A DNA stretch of 64,000 bases from Linyphia triangularis (GCA_963978545.1 OZ021732.1:32518123-32582122); one strand, 5' to 3'. Positions 11,810-24,833 are shown, numbered from the stretch's first letter. Notes: generated from the letters alone by a model not told the origin. Numbers and translations: made by a program.

Positions 11810-13385
11810 TATATATTATTTATCAGAGTCTGCGAAATGTCATGTTCAGTGATGACTAATTTTTGTATTTGTATTAAAGCAATTATAAAGTGTGTTTTTG
11901 TTATAATTTTTAAATTCAAGAAGGTTATACTATAAGAAATAACAACTTTTCGACAAAACATGCTATTCGCCAAGTTTTACGCATTTGATTCTCACACAAT
12001 TTTTTCCAAATTCTTATAAAATACTCTCATGTCAAAATTTATATTTTTTTTATTCCTTAAATATTCACCATACTATAGTAAAAAGATTTGTGCATATTTT
12101 ATGTATTTTTCTTTTATACAACAGTAACATACAAAGTTTTCTATAAAAAAAAAATATTAATCATGTGTAAAATCGAATATTAAAACGTCCCATTTTCATG
12201 TAATATAAATCTTTTTACAAAGAATGTACTATGTATTAAGCAAATAGTAAACAGCAAATTACTTTACTGCCATCTTCATTTATTTTAAGACAAAAAACTG
12301 TATTGACTTATTTTTTTCACACCAATTATCAAAACCAGCATTACGTTTTTATGTTGAAGCCACTGTTATTGAAATACAATAAACTAATATAAAACATATA
12401 TTACATTTTCCATGGGTTTAACGAAATGACGTATTGGAATACTTAATATAGATTAAAAGAAACATAAAATTAAAAGTGATTTTATTTAAGAGACCGTCCC
12501 CTATTAAATCATAAGATTTTAAAGTATTTCAAAAATTTGTAAATAATTTAAATAGTAAGTGATGTTATAGATATATTATTTATAAATCTAAATTTAATTT
12601 CAACAATAATACAAGCTGCTATGTTCTCTCTTTTTACTAAGACATTGATCTTTTTATCTATTATACATAAATATTTCAGACATGTAATATTTTTTTTTTT
12701 ATATTTCAAACAACAGATTCTATTCTAATGGGTATATTAATAGAATTCCAGAATAACATCAATTCATTAAAAACAATTGGCAAAGATGTTTAGTTTGATT
12801 TATAATTTAAGTTACAAAATTATTTTATTGATTTGCAAAATTATCTTATTTTGATTTAATCTTAGGTTTAGAGTTTTTTTTAAGTAAATAGTAATCTAAA
12901 TAAACTCTACGCCAAGCAATACTCGATTGCTAATTCCGACTCACAAATTGGTCGAATAGTTGCACTATATGTCTGAATAGGAGATAATCATATTCATGTG
13001 ATAATATTGTAACCCAATTAGTGCTAATTAAATGAGTTTTTATCTTCAAACCAGCTACTGTCGTCAATACATTTATTCTTACTTTAATGTAATTTGTAGC
13101 ACATTTATAATTGGATTAAACCTGGTGTCTTAAATTACCTCACTTTACGAATTTGAAATTAGCTTGTAACGAGAAATTATTAGTGATACAAATATTGTTT
13201 AATATATTCAGGTATATAACTGATTTTATGAATTATTACTTTCTTAATATCTTGGACATGTTGATTACATCTTGTTACCGTAGCCTAGTTTTACCATAAT
13301 TTTATTGAATTGTGCACGTGATGAAATAAATTATGCCTAATAAGCTAAAATTATTTTAAGTTCTAAACACTTAATTGCATAATAA
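11810..13385. other. AT-rich spacer without recognisable genes
   Basis: No supported coding or RNA feature. The last four bases (ATAA, 13382-13385) are the target duplication of the LTR element. Confidence 0.5.
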
Positions 13386-13826
13386 TGTTACGAATTTCTC
13401 CACTGAGGCAATGATGGCACAGTTTTCACGGTATACAAATATTTATTCTCTCTTCAGGAAACTCACAAAATTTATTCACAGGCAACAGTTTAATTACTCT
13501 CAAGCTTCAACACAAGCTTCAACAAAAATAACTTCGAATTCAGCGATTATACAAGCTCACTCCAATAGGTAACTCCGAAGTCAATCTGAAAACTTTCCCG
13601 TTCTCCAGTCCTTTATATACAAGCGCGTGAGACATTCTCGAAATTTCCAGCCAATTCATAGAAAAGAAATATCTCGAAACTTCTCGATGGCTTTAGGTGT
13701 TGCCACCTTTTTCTAACTTGTATAATCGCTATTAATTAATAAATAAAATTGGATAAAAATAAATTACAATAGAATTTTGAAATAATACGTCACTATTTAC
13801 AATATATACAGACAATTTGTGCAACA
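13386..13826 (-). repeat. 3' LTR (441 bp)
   Basis: Begins TGTTACGAATTTC and ends TTTGTGCAACA on the plus strand. By eye it is identical to the other LTR except that 24 bp present at about 16664-16687 are missing after CCAATAGGTAA. On the minus strand it carries TATATAAAG (plus coordinates 13611-13620) and AATAAA (13442-13447), the latter suitably placed to end the element transcript. Confidence 0.95.
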
Positions 13827-13839
13827 TTTCCCCCTTCTT
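13827..13839 (-). other. Polypurine tract
   Basis: On the minus strand, AAGAAGGGGGAAA lies immediately upstream of the 3' LTR. This is the expected position and composition for the plus-strand primer of reverse transcription. Confidence 0.8.
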
Positions 13840-13878
13840 AAAGACTGCACGTACCGGGCAGTGAAGTCCTTAAGCCAT

Positions 13879-15756
13879 TCAATGACTTCTTCCATAATAT
13901 GGGGCTAGCCTATTGTAGTGTACAACTCTAGGTTTACAGGAAGGTGTCCGTTGAATTCTCACCACGACGTCGTTGATCTTCTTAAGGATCCCATACGGCC
14001 CTTCCCAGTTCGTCTGGAGCTTAGGGGAGAGTCCTTTCCGGCGTTTGTCACCTTCCTGGAATGAATAGTCCATGGCCTTGGCATAGTACCGGATCTTCAT
14101 GCGCTCCGTCATGATGTTGTTTCTCTCTCTGGCGAACCGATGTACGACCTCCAAACGTGCCTGCAGATCATCTAGATACTGGACAGGCGAGGAAGGAGTG
14201 TCCTGTGGTTGTCCAAAGAGGAGGTTGCTGGGGAGCCTAAGGTCTCTTCCACACATCGTTAGAGATGGAGAAAATCCGGTGGTCTCGTGAGTTGCACTCC
14301 CGTATGCCAACAGAAGCGGTGAAAGTTTCTGATCCCCATCTTGCTGGTTATATGATTTTGAGATTGCGTCCGAATCATCCGCGGGTGCAGCTGATAGATC
14401 CCGGGACCTCCGTTCGATGCTTGTAACAGGAGTACGGATGTCGATTCCCTCGTCACTAACTTTGTCCATTTCCACATGAACCACTTCCTGGGAGGGTTTC
14501 ATCAACGTCGCTTTCTTCGGTTCTCTCTCCGAGGCTGGAGAGGTACTTTCCATAGATGTGGACTCTTCAGCATTCTCTATGACATTGTCTTCATGAGCTA
14601 CAATCCGATATACGCACAGCTCTTTCATGTCTAGATCGTGCAAAGGAACTTCGCCTCTCCATGTTTGCAGCTGGCTTTTCTCAAAATTCAGCGTAATTCC
14701 ATTTTTCTTCAAAAAGTCTAGTCCGAGAATGCATGGATCTACAATTTCGGCAACATAAACGGTGTGCTTGTAGGTGTTAAATCCAAGGGCAATGTCCACT
14801 TGCAATTTCCCATGAACAGAGATATTACCACCAGACACAGTTTGTAGAGAAACAGAGGGCGCTGTGTAGAGGAGTCGGCTGTTCAGGCTACGAGCCACGT
14901 CCATCCTTACGATCGTTACGTTCGCTCCCGAATCGACGATTAGACGACATGGAGTTCCGTTGATCTCCCCCTTCACGAATAAACCCTGGTTTCCTCCTTG
15001 TCGGGATGAAACGTGGAAACGACTGGTCGGGGCTTCACCTGTTCTACATTGCAGCTTCTGCCTTGCGAGATGACATCTTCTTAGATTCAGTTGTGGAGAA
15101 TTCGTGGTAGTGTTATCCCTTCTCTTTTTCAAATCAAGGCAGTTTCGTCGTAGATGCCCTTCCCGTTTGCAGTGCCAGCAAACGACTCTGGTCCTTCGAT
15201 CCCTGGCTCCGGGATAGCTTCTCATCATTCTATCAATTTTGCTCTCCAGTTCTCGAAGCTTACTGGTGACAAAGTCAGCAGAATCCTCGGCTAATGCACC
15301 ACGCACATATCGTCGGTCTTTTCCAGAAGCTAGCTGCGCGGCTTCTACTCTCATGGCGTACACGAGAGTGGACTTTAGATCTTTTCTGTCTGACATCCTG
15401 GTAGCTTGTTGTATGTCGGGATCTTTGATGGCATCCACGAAATACTGAAGAGACAGGTTATCTCGTACGTCCGAGGGACAGTCTGGGAAAGCGAGGAGCG
15501 ACAGTCTTTCTATATCCGATGCCAATTCTTGAAGAGTTTCATTGGCTTTCTGCTGTCTCACTTTCAGTTGCAGTCTGTTATAATCCTTTAGATGTTGCTC
15601 CCCAAACCTTAATTCCAACGCACTTGCCAGCGCCACGAATTCTCCCCGCTTCTCTTCAGGTAGTGTTTGTAAAATGTCAGCAGCTTCACCTCGAAGAGAT
15701 GCCGCGAGATGGAATGCTTTCGAAGTATCGTCCCAACCATTCGCAGAAGCAATCAT
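13879..15756 (-). CDS. Gag-protease-integrase C-terminus fused ORF of the defective LTR element
   Basis: A 625-residue frame. Residues 1-180 are a Ty3/gypsy Gag capsid-like region. A CCHC zinc knuckle (C193, C196, H201, C206) is followed by an aspartic protease with the DSGA active site at 275-278 and ILGLDFL at 343-349. At about residue 470 the sequence jumps straight to the distal integrase (LLLAYGSATHETTGFSPS, 481-498) and the C-terminal GPY/F-type module (EGPYGILKKINDVV, 585-598), so the reverse transcriptase, RNase H and DDE core are deleted. The usual short segment after F-x-EGD (567-570) also seems to be missing. The listed start is only the first Met after an upstream TGA (15781-15783); the true gag start lies further upstream at 16444. 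The jump keeps the frame open. It probably encodes little that works beyond possible Gag or protease fragments. Confidence 0.85.
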   Translation of the reverse strand: MIASANGWDDTSKAFHLAASLRGEAADILQTLPEEKRGEFVALASALELRFGEQHLKDYNRLQLKVRQQKANETLQELASDIERLSLLAFPDCPSDVRDNLSLQYFVDAIKDPDIQQATRMSDRKDLKSTLVYAMRVEAAQLASGKDRRYVRGALAEDSADFVTSKLRELESKIDRMMRSYPGARDRRTRVVCWHCKREGHLRRNCLDLKKRRDNTTTNSPQLNLRRCHLARQKLQCRTGEAPTSRFHVSSRQGGNQGLFVKGEINGTPCRLIVDSGANVTIVRMDVARSLNSRLLYTAPSVSLQTVSGGNISVHGKLQVDIALGFNTYKHTVYVAEIVDPCILGLDFLKKNGITLNFEKSQLQTWRGEVPLHDLDMKELCVYRIVAHEDNVIENAEESTSMESTSPASEREPKKATLMKPSQEVVHVEMDKVSDEGIDIRTPVTSIERRSRDLSAAPADDSDAISKSYNQQDGDQKLSPLLLAYGSATHETTGFSPSLTMCGRDLRLPSNLLFGQPQDTPSSPVQYLDDLQARLEVVHRFARERNNIMTERMKIRYYAKAMDYSFQEGDKRRKGLSPKLQTNWEGPYGILKKINDVVVRIQRTPSCKPRVVHYNRLAPYYGRSH

Positions 15757-15780
15757 TTCAAACTGCGTTTGATAAACGCG

Positions 15781-16444
15781 TCAAGACGACCTCCCATCAA
15801 AAGTGGCCACTTTGATGCTGGAGCGTGGCGCAATAAAGGGAGTGGAAACGTTATCCCAATTAGGCGTTGCAATGGTCACAGCTTCGCTAGTTTCTATTTT
15901 CCGTAGCCTTTCTTCTACAGCATCCATGAATTTTCCCTGCTGTTCTTTGATAGTGGAAACCTTTTCTTCCATTTCCATCTCTTATAGCAGTGAGAACGTC
16001 TTCCTTCACGGATTGCAGGACCGATGATGTTGTCTCCATAATAGTAGATTCTACCATTTACGCTAGCTCGGTTTTCATTTCTTCCTTGATCTTGATTACG
16101 GCTGCGGATGTGGACTCGCACTTATCGACCAAAGCTTTCATGTCCGATGACCTTGCATTTTGCAAAGCTTTAATGTCTGATGATGTCGCTTCTTGACTGG
16201 CGGCAATTGCGGCGGCGAGTTCGGCATTCGTCGTTTCTTGACGGGCTTGACCAGCGGCGATTGTAGCGGCGAGTTCGGCATTTGTCGTTTCTTGACGGGC
16301 TTGACCAGCGGCGGTTAATTCTTGCCCGGCTTTTATTTCGGCTTTCATTTCAGCGGCCGTGGATTCTTGTCCGGCTTTTATTCCAGCAATCATTTCCATT
16401 AATTGTTTCATTTGGTCTTCCATCATTCCTCTAGTTGTCGGCAT
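15781..16444 (-). pseudogene. Broken gag N-terminal region
   Basis: Starts with Met at 16444, just inside the primer-binding site. The first 128 residues are alanine/glutamine/glutamate-rich and helical, with tandem imperfect repeats of the AGQARQETTNAELAA type, a likely coiled coil. TAA ends this frame at 16058-16060. The frame then shifts near 15975 to a segment with EERLRKIETSEAV and KVATFDG. A TGA at 15781-15783, where Ty3/gypsy relatives usually have Trp, separates it from the 625-residue frame. Gag is therefore interrupted at least three times. Confidence 0.8.
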
Positions 16445-16456
16445 TCAAAATTACGA

Positions 16457-16475
16457 AATCCCACTTCTGACACCA
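16457..16475 (-). other. Primer-binding site, tRNA-Leu type
   Basis: On the minus strand, one base inside the 5' LTR, TGGTGTCAGAAGTGGGATT is complementary to the 3' end of a leucine tRNA, including its CCA (ACCA) terminus. This would prime minus-strand cDNA synthesis. Confidence 0.85.
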
Positions 16476-16476
16476 C

Positions 16477-16941
16477 TGTTACGAATTTCTCCACTGAGGC
16501 AATGATGGCACAGTTTTCACGGTATACAAATATTTATTCTCTCTTCAGGAAACTCACAAAATTTATTCACAGGCAACAGTTTAATTACTCTCAAGCTTCA
16601 ACACAAGCTTCAACAAAAATAACTTCGAATTCAGCGATTATACAAGCTCACTCCAATAGGTAAACAAAGCGATCAGCTTTCAACGAACTCCGAAGTCAAT
16701 CTGAAAACTTTCCCGTTCTCCAGTCCTTTATATACAAGCGCGTGAGACATTCTCGAAATTTCCAGCCAATTCATAGAAAAGAAATATCTCGAAACTTCTC
16801 GATGGCTTTAGGTGTTGCCACCTTTTTCTAACTTGTATAATCGCTATTAATTAATAAATAAAATTGGATAAAAATAAATTACAATAGAATTTTGAAATAA
16901 TACGTCACTATTTACAATATATACAGACAATTTGTGCAACA
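16477..16941 (-). repeat. 5' LTR (465 bp)
   Basis: The full-length LTR copy, TG...CA bounded. Acts as promoter for the element, with transcription running leftwards. The 24 bp absent from the other LTR are present here. Confidence 0.95.
16726..16735 (-). promoter_or_regulatory. LTR TATA box
   Basis: Minus-strand GTATATAAAG inside the 5' LTR, in a comparatively GC-richer stretch. It is the best core-promoter candidate for the element's U3/R boundary. Confidence 0.6.
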
Positions 16942-16945
16942 ATAA

Positions 16946-17670
16946 TTTATTAAGTAGTAATAAAACCCCAATAATCATGCCTATTGTTAATTGCAACTAA
17001 ATAAAACTAACGTACAACTATTTAAAAATTGACGCTTTAGAGAGTACTGTATACAAAAACGGTTTTACTTACAAAGAAAGATAATTACATTAGTGATAGT
17101 ATTATTGATAATGACTTCTATTTTTTAAAAATAAATCATCTTAAGAAAAAAAATAAGGGCAAACATGATAATGGTTACATTTTCTGATAAGAATACACCG
17201 TTGGAAGAGTTCCAGTTAAAGAAGCCAAAAGTAGTGGAATAAAACCATTAAACGTAACGAAACAGAGGCTGTATATCTGATACCAAAACATGGCATCAGT
17301 ACCAATCACCCTTGGAGTGTTTCGGAAATTCTTTCTGACCTAAAATAACAAGGATTGTGGTAAGTACTAAAATATAAATAAGGGAATGTTTGTGTATTAT
17401 ATACTTTTAGTAGATTAAGAAAGATATTACTTCGATTGAGCAAAGGCAACGTTGAAGTGAAAGCAATTTCATAAGTTAAACAAATCCCCAACGCAGTTCT
17501 GTAAGTAACATTATTTGAATTTCCAAGAATTGTATGTTTAACAGAATATAATTTAATCTCTTTGAATGTATAAATATAGTTCTCTTCCTCTGTAATTCAC
17601 TGGGAGGGACTATGTAGTTACTTGATCTTGTTATAAAACTTGTTCTTGTCATTCAAATTGCCGTCGCTTT
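16946..17670. other. AT-rich spacer without recognisable genes
   Basis: A slightly GC-richer pocket at about 17190-17360 contains short frames on both strands, none recognised. Confidence 0.4.
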
Positions 17671-18985
<1,315 letters not shown>

Positions 18986-21764
18986 ATAAAAATAATCTAT
19001 TTTATTTCCTTGCTATGAGCTTTTCTATTCGATAAATTAAAAATAGGCTCATCAAAATATTTACAAAGCAAGTAAAAGTAAGCTAGTCAAGAGAAAAGTA
19101 ATCGAAAAGATTTCTAGAAACTTGAGTTGTTTTCGGAAGATCGATATGTACACTTCTCGCGGGATTTCTTTCTATAAATGCGTTTGAGATTTCGCCTTGA
19201 TTTCGACCGTCGCCTCTATTGACACTCTATATCCTAGTCAACATTTATTCATCAAGTAAACGATCCTACTTGAAATGTTCGATTTCTGAAAACTAATCCC
19301 ACTAATTCAGTTGATCTCTTGAGAGGAATTCAAGAATATATTCCTTTCAATAATCATACTTTGGCAAACTTCACTCACTTAAAATAATTGTGTGCATCAA
19401 TAACGTTCATTTAATTTCCAAGTTTCTATTTCCTACTGTAATCTGTCGATACGAGTAAATATATTATTCTAATTCTTATATGGATTATTCAGTTTCGCTT
19501 TTAAACATAACACATGAAGTTATTTAAAAACATGTGTTTAACATTAATGTTGATAGTTAATATTTTTTCACATTTTTAATTTCATTGGTAAATAAAATAA
19601 CATTTTCAAGATATAAGTAATTTTTAAATGAGAATGGTTTTTTTTTAGAGTTTTAAAAATTGAAAGACGTATAACAAGTTAGTTGAAAATTAACTTTTTA
19701 TTTACCGACAAAGTTCTGAAATGATGTATAAAGAAAAAATTATCTAAATGAATTCATTGCTTTAGATACTTATACCTTATAAAACCTATCATTTACCAAC
19801 GACACTCATTCACAAATAGGGTTATACTATAAAAATTTAAAATACGGAACACAAAAGAATATTAAGTTTTTAAAGGAAATTCGATATAATCAATCATCCA
19901 TTACACAGGTCTGTAAAAATACTTTTTGAAAAGTATTTAAGTTATAATAATTGATTTTGATATGATTTTCAATGATTATTCCAACTATTAAATCATTTTT
20001 TCTATCACGAAGCGTTTTTCACAAAATGATTTTATATTTTGGTAGAAATAACTTGAAACAAGATACTTTTTTTTTTTTTTTTTGAGTTTATCACCTTATA
20101 AATAACTTACTTTTTATATGTATCCTATCTCTGCCATAATTTAAACGTTAAATGAATTTATGAAAAAGTTTACAAGTCCTTTTAGAAGTATTCCCCCCCC
20201 CCCCCTTCAAAACTTCTTTCTCGCTTTTCCTCATATAACACCCTAATATTTTAAAATTTACTCTTATCTCTTCAAGAATAAATTTATAATTTAAGTCATT
20301 TTAGTTTCAAATAAAGGTGATTGAAAGATTTCCATACTTTCTGTCATTTGTTTCCATTGAGAGATCAAAATAGTCATTCTTCAATAGTTTTTCATACAAT
20401 GTCCTACAAATAGCTCTTCCTTCATCTTTGCGTTAAATAAACACAGAACTGCTCACAAAGGTATTTCAGACGTCTCCTTTTTTTAATGAAAATTGTTTTA
20501 AGTGGCATAATTTTATTTGAAGTGTTGGAAGTTAACAACTTTTTGGGGATTAATCAAACTGGTATTTTGAATTCAGGTTCAAATGATTTCTTTTATTTTT
20601 CTATAAACTAATTTATATCTTGTTCCATAAAGCTGTCCCACTGGCAAAGAAAATACATGAATTTTGTGCTTCCACTTTGTTGACTAAGCACCAAAGATAT
20701 CCCTTTCAAATAAACTCAAATTGCAACCATGTATCTCCAACAGCAATTCAAACTAATAGTTAAAAACGCTTTGTTACAAAGCTCCGAATTATAAATATAT
20801 ACACAACACTGAATTAAGAAAGACATTGATGGGAGTATTATAAATCACAGGGTAGTGAAACAAGAATGATGGTGAAGGGTAGATGAAGACAGATATGCCC
20901 CAACTTACTAGTTATCCAATTTTAACTTTTTTTTTCTTCTCTTGTTGTATTTATTATAAAGTTTACCTGTTTAAAAATAAATCTTGAATCAAATTTAGTA
21001 TATTTTATCACGTAGGGAATTAATATAGAGTAAATTATAATTAAAAATCATTAAATATGTTTAATATGATCATATAGCTAATATTATTTTTCTTTTATAT
21101 ACGTAAAATTAATATATATTTGATAAATGATTTATGATCAAACTGCACTCTGTAATAATTTGCTAGTATTTAGCATCTAAAAACTATAAATTCACTAACT
21201 ATTTTTAAATCAATTGTTTCATCACAGACCCGTGTTATTTATTCATAGAAGGTGACAAATATAATATCCTTAATGCTTATGAAATGCATAATACTCTTTC
21301 AAAAAATTTGCAATCTCCTTCGTGACACGTTCAAAATAACAAAAGAAGCATTATAACATTTTACTGTGGGCCAAAAAAGTTTATATGCATATGCTGCACC
21401 AAGAAGCAATAGAAATATTATTAATACTTTTGATTTTTATTCAGACTCGACACAAAACACTAAGATAAAATCATAATATCTTGAATATATTTTATAACAG
21501 TCAGAAATGAAGGTGTGTGTTATACAATGACTAGGGGTGAGGAACATCGTACAGCTTTCAATTAAACTTTATTCTAATTACTGCATTTATATTTACCATG
21601 GATTGGTGTAACTTATGTTTTAGTTTTTTCATTAATTTAAAAAAAAGCCGATTTTGGCAATATTTTTAGAGATAGTTATTATGCTATAAAAACAGCACTA
21701 AAATTAAGAATGTTTATGAATGAATATGTATTTTTTAATAAACATTACAATGTAATTTCTTGTA
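18986..21764. other. AT-rich spacer without recognisable genes
   Basis: Contains a 13-nt C run (20193-20205) and T runs. No supported gene or bounded repeat. Confidence 0.5.
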
Positions 21765-22200
21765 AGTGAATAAGAGGAGAAACAGTCGTTGATGAGCTAC
21801 GCTCAAGGGAAGAGAAGTATGTGTTAAAAACTTTTGTTTTTCAAATTTGTTGCGTTTTTATCGCATTTCTAAGGGAATTTCGGTGTTGGGGATGTGTAGA
21901 ATACATCTTAAAAGGTGGGGGTTTTTTTTTCTTGTTTTTTTTTTCTTTTCTTCTTTTTTTTTTTTTTTTTCTAACCAAAACCTTAATGAGAGGTCCCATG
22001 GCCGCCCTTAACCTAAAATCAAAATTTGAACATCGTATGTCATTCCGTTCGAAGGGCTATCCTGACTACAGACGCATATACCCAAACACACATTTTTTCA
22101 ATACCACTTTTTTGAACGCTAGAATTGGTCAAAACCCCGGGAAAATGCAAAGGGAAAATAAAAAGGAAAAAAAAAAAAAAAACTTTGAACATTTTCTTTT
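21765..22200 (+). repeat. Dispersed repeat, copy 1 (related to about 52000-52270)
   Basis: The first 160 bp or so share a recognisable order of motifs with the stretch at about 52000-52170: TGTAAGTGAA, CAGTCGTTGATGA/CGGTCGTTGATGA, TGTGTTAA, then GGAATTTCGGTGTTGGGGATG/GGAAAATTCAGAAGTGGGGATG. The 139-codon frame here runs through T-rich sequence and is not convincing as a gene. Element type is unknown; a LINE/SINE 3' region or a MITE are both possible. Confidence 0.55.
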
Positions 22201-23757
22201 GACGGAATCCAATACTTTCATTCTCTTAATATATGGATAATTGAAAATAAAAATTGGCTGTCAAAACGTTTCAATTAAATAAACTAAGGATGAATATTTG
22301 TTTATTTAGTATTTGATAAATGAATTGTATTATATAAGCCGTAATATGCTTAAATTAAAAAAGTCAATCAATAAAGTTTTTAAACAATGTACTAATATAT
22401 TAAGTTTATTAGCAGAATGTCATAATAAAATATCCAAAGATGTAAGTCTTAAGTTAATTCTACGTAACTCAATTTACTAATATAAATTATTCAAGTTAGT
22501 ACAAAATTCGAAGTTTTCCTACTCATAAAGTGTTCAACCGATAATCAGAACTTTCAAACTCTTTGAAAGATGAAAGACGTCTATTTTTATAGCTTTTACT
22601 TGAGCAACATTTAACATCGTTATTAATGGACAGCACGGACGCAAATTTTGATTGGAGATTATGTCCCTTAACAGTTTAAACTGACTTCAAGGCGTCTTTC
22701 AAAACGCTATAAAACTGTTAAACACATTCTGGTATACAGAAAATAGGAGTCTTCGGTTCAATGGTTTAGCGTCTTACGTTCAGCTGTGTTGTTAAACAAA
22801 TTCCTTCCTTTATTATCTAAGGAGCTGTGTTATAATGCACAGAATATCATGGTTAAGGTTTTACTATAAGTGTTATTTCACTCGTTACGAAATTCTTGAA
22901 GATCCAATTAGGAGTATCCTTTATATCTTTTAATCTGCAAACTTTTCTCATTAATGCTTGAATAAATGTTTGAGTTTATTCCGTTAATTTGGATAACATG
23001 GTTTAGCGGAACTGAAAGTGCCTTTTACGTGTTATGTATAGGCAACGATTGAGTTGCAAATCAAAAATCCGTTTGTCGAGTTTTCAGGCTTGAACATTGT
23101 TGCATTGTTGTTGAGTATAAAGATACCATCTTAAGAGGTGGGTAAATTTAGACTAAATTGCATGATTGGAGAGTGTAGTGAGTTAAAATATAATTCTTGA
23201 GATTAAGATTTATTTAAAAAACAAAAACTATTTCCATGGAAGGTTTGTCTGTGTATAAAATTTACAATTAATTTAAAATGCTTTACTAATTTCAAAACTC
23301 CTTTTCTCATCAGAAAGTATTGTATAGAATATAATAAGTAACTTGAGTTTAATGCTAAATTGCAATAAATCGTCCAATAATTATATAAAATGAGTTAAAA
23401 GTGCAAATTCTACAATATTTGATAAATGCTAAGCATTTTAATTACTCCAATAAGCTCCATTGCTTGCCTAAAATTTTTAGGTACTTGGCATAAGAGCATA
23501 AGCTTATTTTTGACTTCTCGCAACTCAATATTACTATAGCTTGAAGCCTGACTATTTTACCATTATGTTGTCCCTTGTAGTGCTAAAATATTTTTTTGAC
23601 TTAATTACAAAATGTCCCTTTTTGAATGTTTCATTGAGAAAGAGGGGATTCTACTTACCCGAAAATGAGTTTAGAAGATAGAAATTCTAGTTAGGAAAAT
23701 GACAAAAGTTAATCGATGATTTTCGGATTATTTCCTATTTTGTGTAGATTGTAAAGA

Positions 23758-23798
<41 letters not shown>

Positions 23799-24375
23799 GT
23801 GCAAAACAGAAATAACGCACTTAGATATATGTCATAGCTACTCATATTTTAAGTAGATGTTTTCTGGGAGCACCTGTTTTAATTTTGGGTAAGACAAGGC
23901 TATATGAAATTATATATGAAATTACAATAATGTACCCAGTCGGTTTCGAAACGCGTACCACATCTAACTTTCGACCTTATCAACTGACAACTATAGAAAA
24001 TTTTGCTTTTGTTATTTGAATTGAAAAGAGTTTACAAGACATATTTTTTTATTCATGCACAAAATAAAATATGCTATCAATTCGAATGAATAAACTTCCG
24101 TGTGCGAAATATTTTAGAATAGAAGATACATGTTTCAAAAAACCACTTTATTAATATTTTTAATATCTGAAACTATGGGATTTATAGCTATTAAATTAAG
24201 CGAGTACTTATTTTATGAAAATGTAGTTGCTGATTTCGTAGGCAATTGCACTTGAGATCAAACGAGTAACTCAATATCTCCAATTTTAGTAAACAAATTT
24301 CAGAATGTTATTGAAAAGCGATTGCGTCAATTTCAAGTATATAAATGAACCGGAATTTCAATGTAAACATGTCCT
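22201..24375. other. AT-rich spacer without recognisable genes
   Basis: No supported ORF or RNA gene. A 35-36-nt T run lies at 23760-23795. Confidence 0.5.
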
Positions 24376-24388
24376 TATGAAATCTCAA

Positions 24389-24567
24389 TTGGTTGTTTTC
24401 AGATTATCTGGCACCGTCAGCAACACGAGGGCTATAACGCACCGAAACTTTCGTCATTTTACAAGCCAACATACATTTACAAACACCCATGCCTTGCACG
24501 GGACTCAAACCCGCAACCTCATGGTCTAGAATTTAGCACGCTAACCACTATACCGTTTGGTCGGCTA
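24389..24567 (-). mobile_element. tRNA-derived SINE with 13-bp TSD
   Basis: On the minus strand the head has an A box in ACGGTATAGTGGTTAGCG and a B box in GGTTGCGGGTTTGAGTCCCG, the internal pol III promoter of a tRNA-like head. It is followed by about 100 bp of unrelated body and an A/C-rich tail. The 13-bp duplication TATGAAATCTCAA flanks it exactly (24376-24388 and 24568-24580), as expected for LINE-mediated insertion. The plus-strand 74-codon frame overlapping it is spurious. Confidence 0.88.
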
Positions 24568-24662
24568 TATGAAATCTCAAAGTGTTTTTCAAAGTCACCA
24601 AATAAAGTGACTAACTATGTTATAAGATTTTGAATTAGTTATCGTCGATGATATTTATAGTA

Positions 24663-24833
24663 CAGTCAAGCCCCGTTAATGCAAAATCGCTTAACATGAA
24701 ATCCTGTTTAATGCAATATAAAAGCATTTCTCTGTACTTAAAACTTAAAGTTAATTTATTCGTTTAATACGAAATTCGGTTAACGTGAACAATTTCAATT
24801 CCTCATCGACTTCGCGTTAACTGGGTTTGACTG
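24663..24833. mobile_element. pogo/Tigger-type MITE (171 bp)
   Basis: The ends CAGTCAAGCCCCGTTAA and TTAACTGGGTTTGACTG form 17-bp inverted repeats with two mismatches. TA dinucleotides lie on both sides (24661-24662 and 24834-24835). TIRs starting CAGT with a TA target duplication are typical of pogo/Tigger elements of the Tc1/mariner superfamily. There is no coding sequence. A short GCCCCGTTAATG match at about 4160-4173 may be a remnant of a relative. Confidence 0.85.

Larger units (their letters stand above)
13386..16941 (-). mobile_element. Non-autonomous Ty3/gypsy-type LTR retrotransposon
   Basis: A complete 3.56-kb insertion on the minus strand, bounded by TG...CA long terminal repeats and a 4-bp target duplication ATAA (13382-13385 and 16942-16945). 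In element order it has: 5' LTR (16941-16477), tRNA-Leu primer-binding site, broken gag N-terminus, an ORF joining gag C-terminus, zinc knuckle, protease and the integrase C-terminal tail, a polypurine tract, and 3' LTR (13826-13386). Reverse transcriptase, RNase H and the integrase catalytic core are absent, so it cannot move without help. The two LTRs differ only by one 24-bp deletion in the left copy, which points to a recent insertion. Confidence 0.95.

Noticed and set aside
11498..11935. Proline-rich (minus) and glycine-rich (plus) frames of about 90-106 codons
   Set aside because: They are the 30-bp minisatellite and G run at the end of the hAT element read in different frames.
13879..15756. 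A host gene for an aspartic protease/zinc-knuckle protein
   Set aside because: LTRs, PBS, PPT and target duplication place it inside a retrotransposon.
15239..16196. Several plus-strand frames of 60-98 codons
   Set aside because: Shadows of the minus-strand gag sequence of the LTR element.
21821..22240. 139-codon plus-strand frame
   Set aside because: Runs through T homopolymers giving poly-Phe, lies within a dispersed repeat and has no recognisable domain.
24305..24529. 74-codon plus-strand frame
   Set aside because: Mostly the reverse complement of the tRNA-derived SINE.
24480..24567. Functional tRNA gene on the minus strand
   Set aside because: A and B boxes are present but the cloverleaf is not convincing, and the unit is bounded by a 13-bp duplication with extra body sequence, so it is a SINE.
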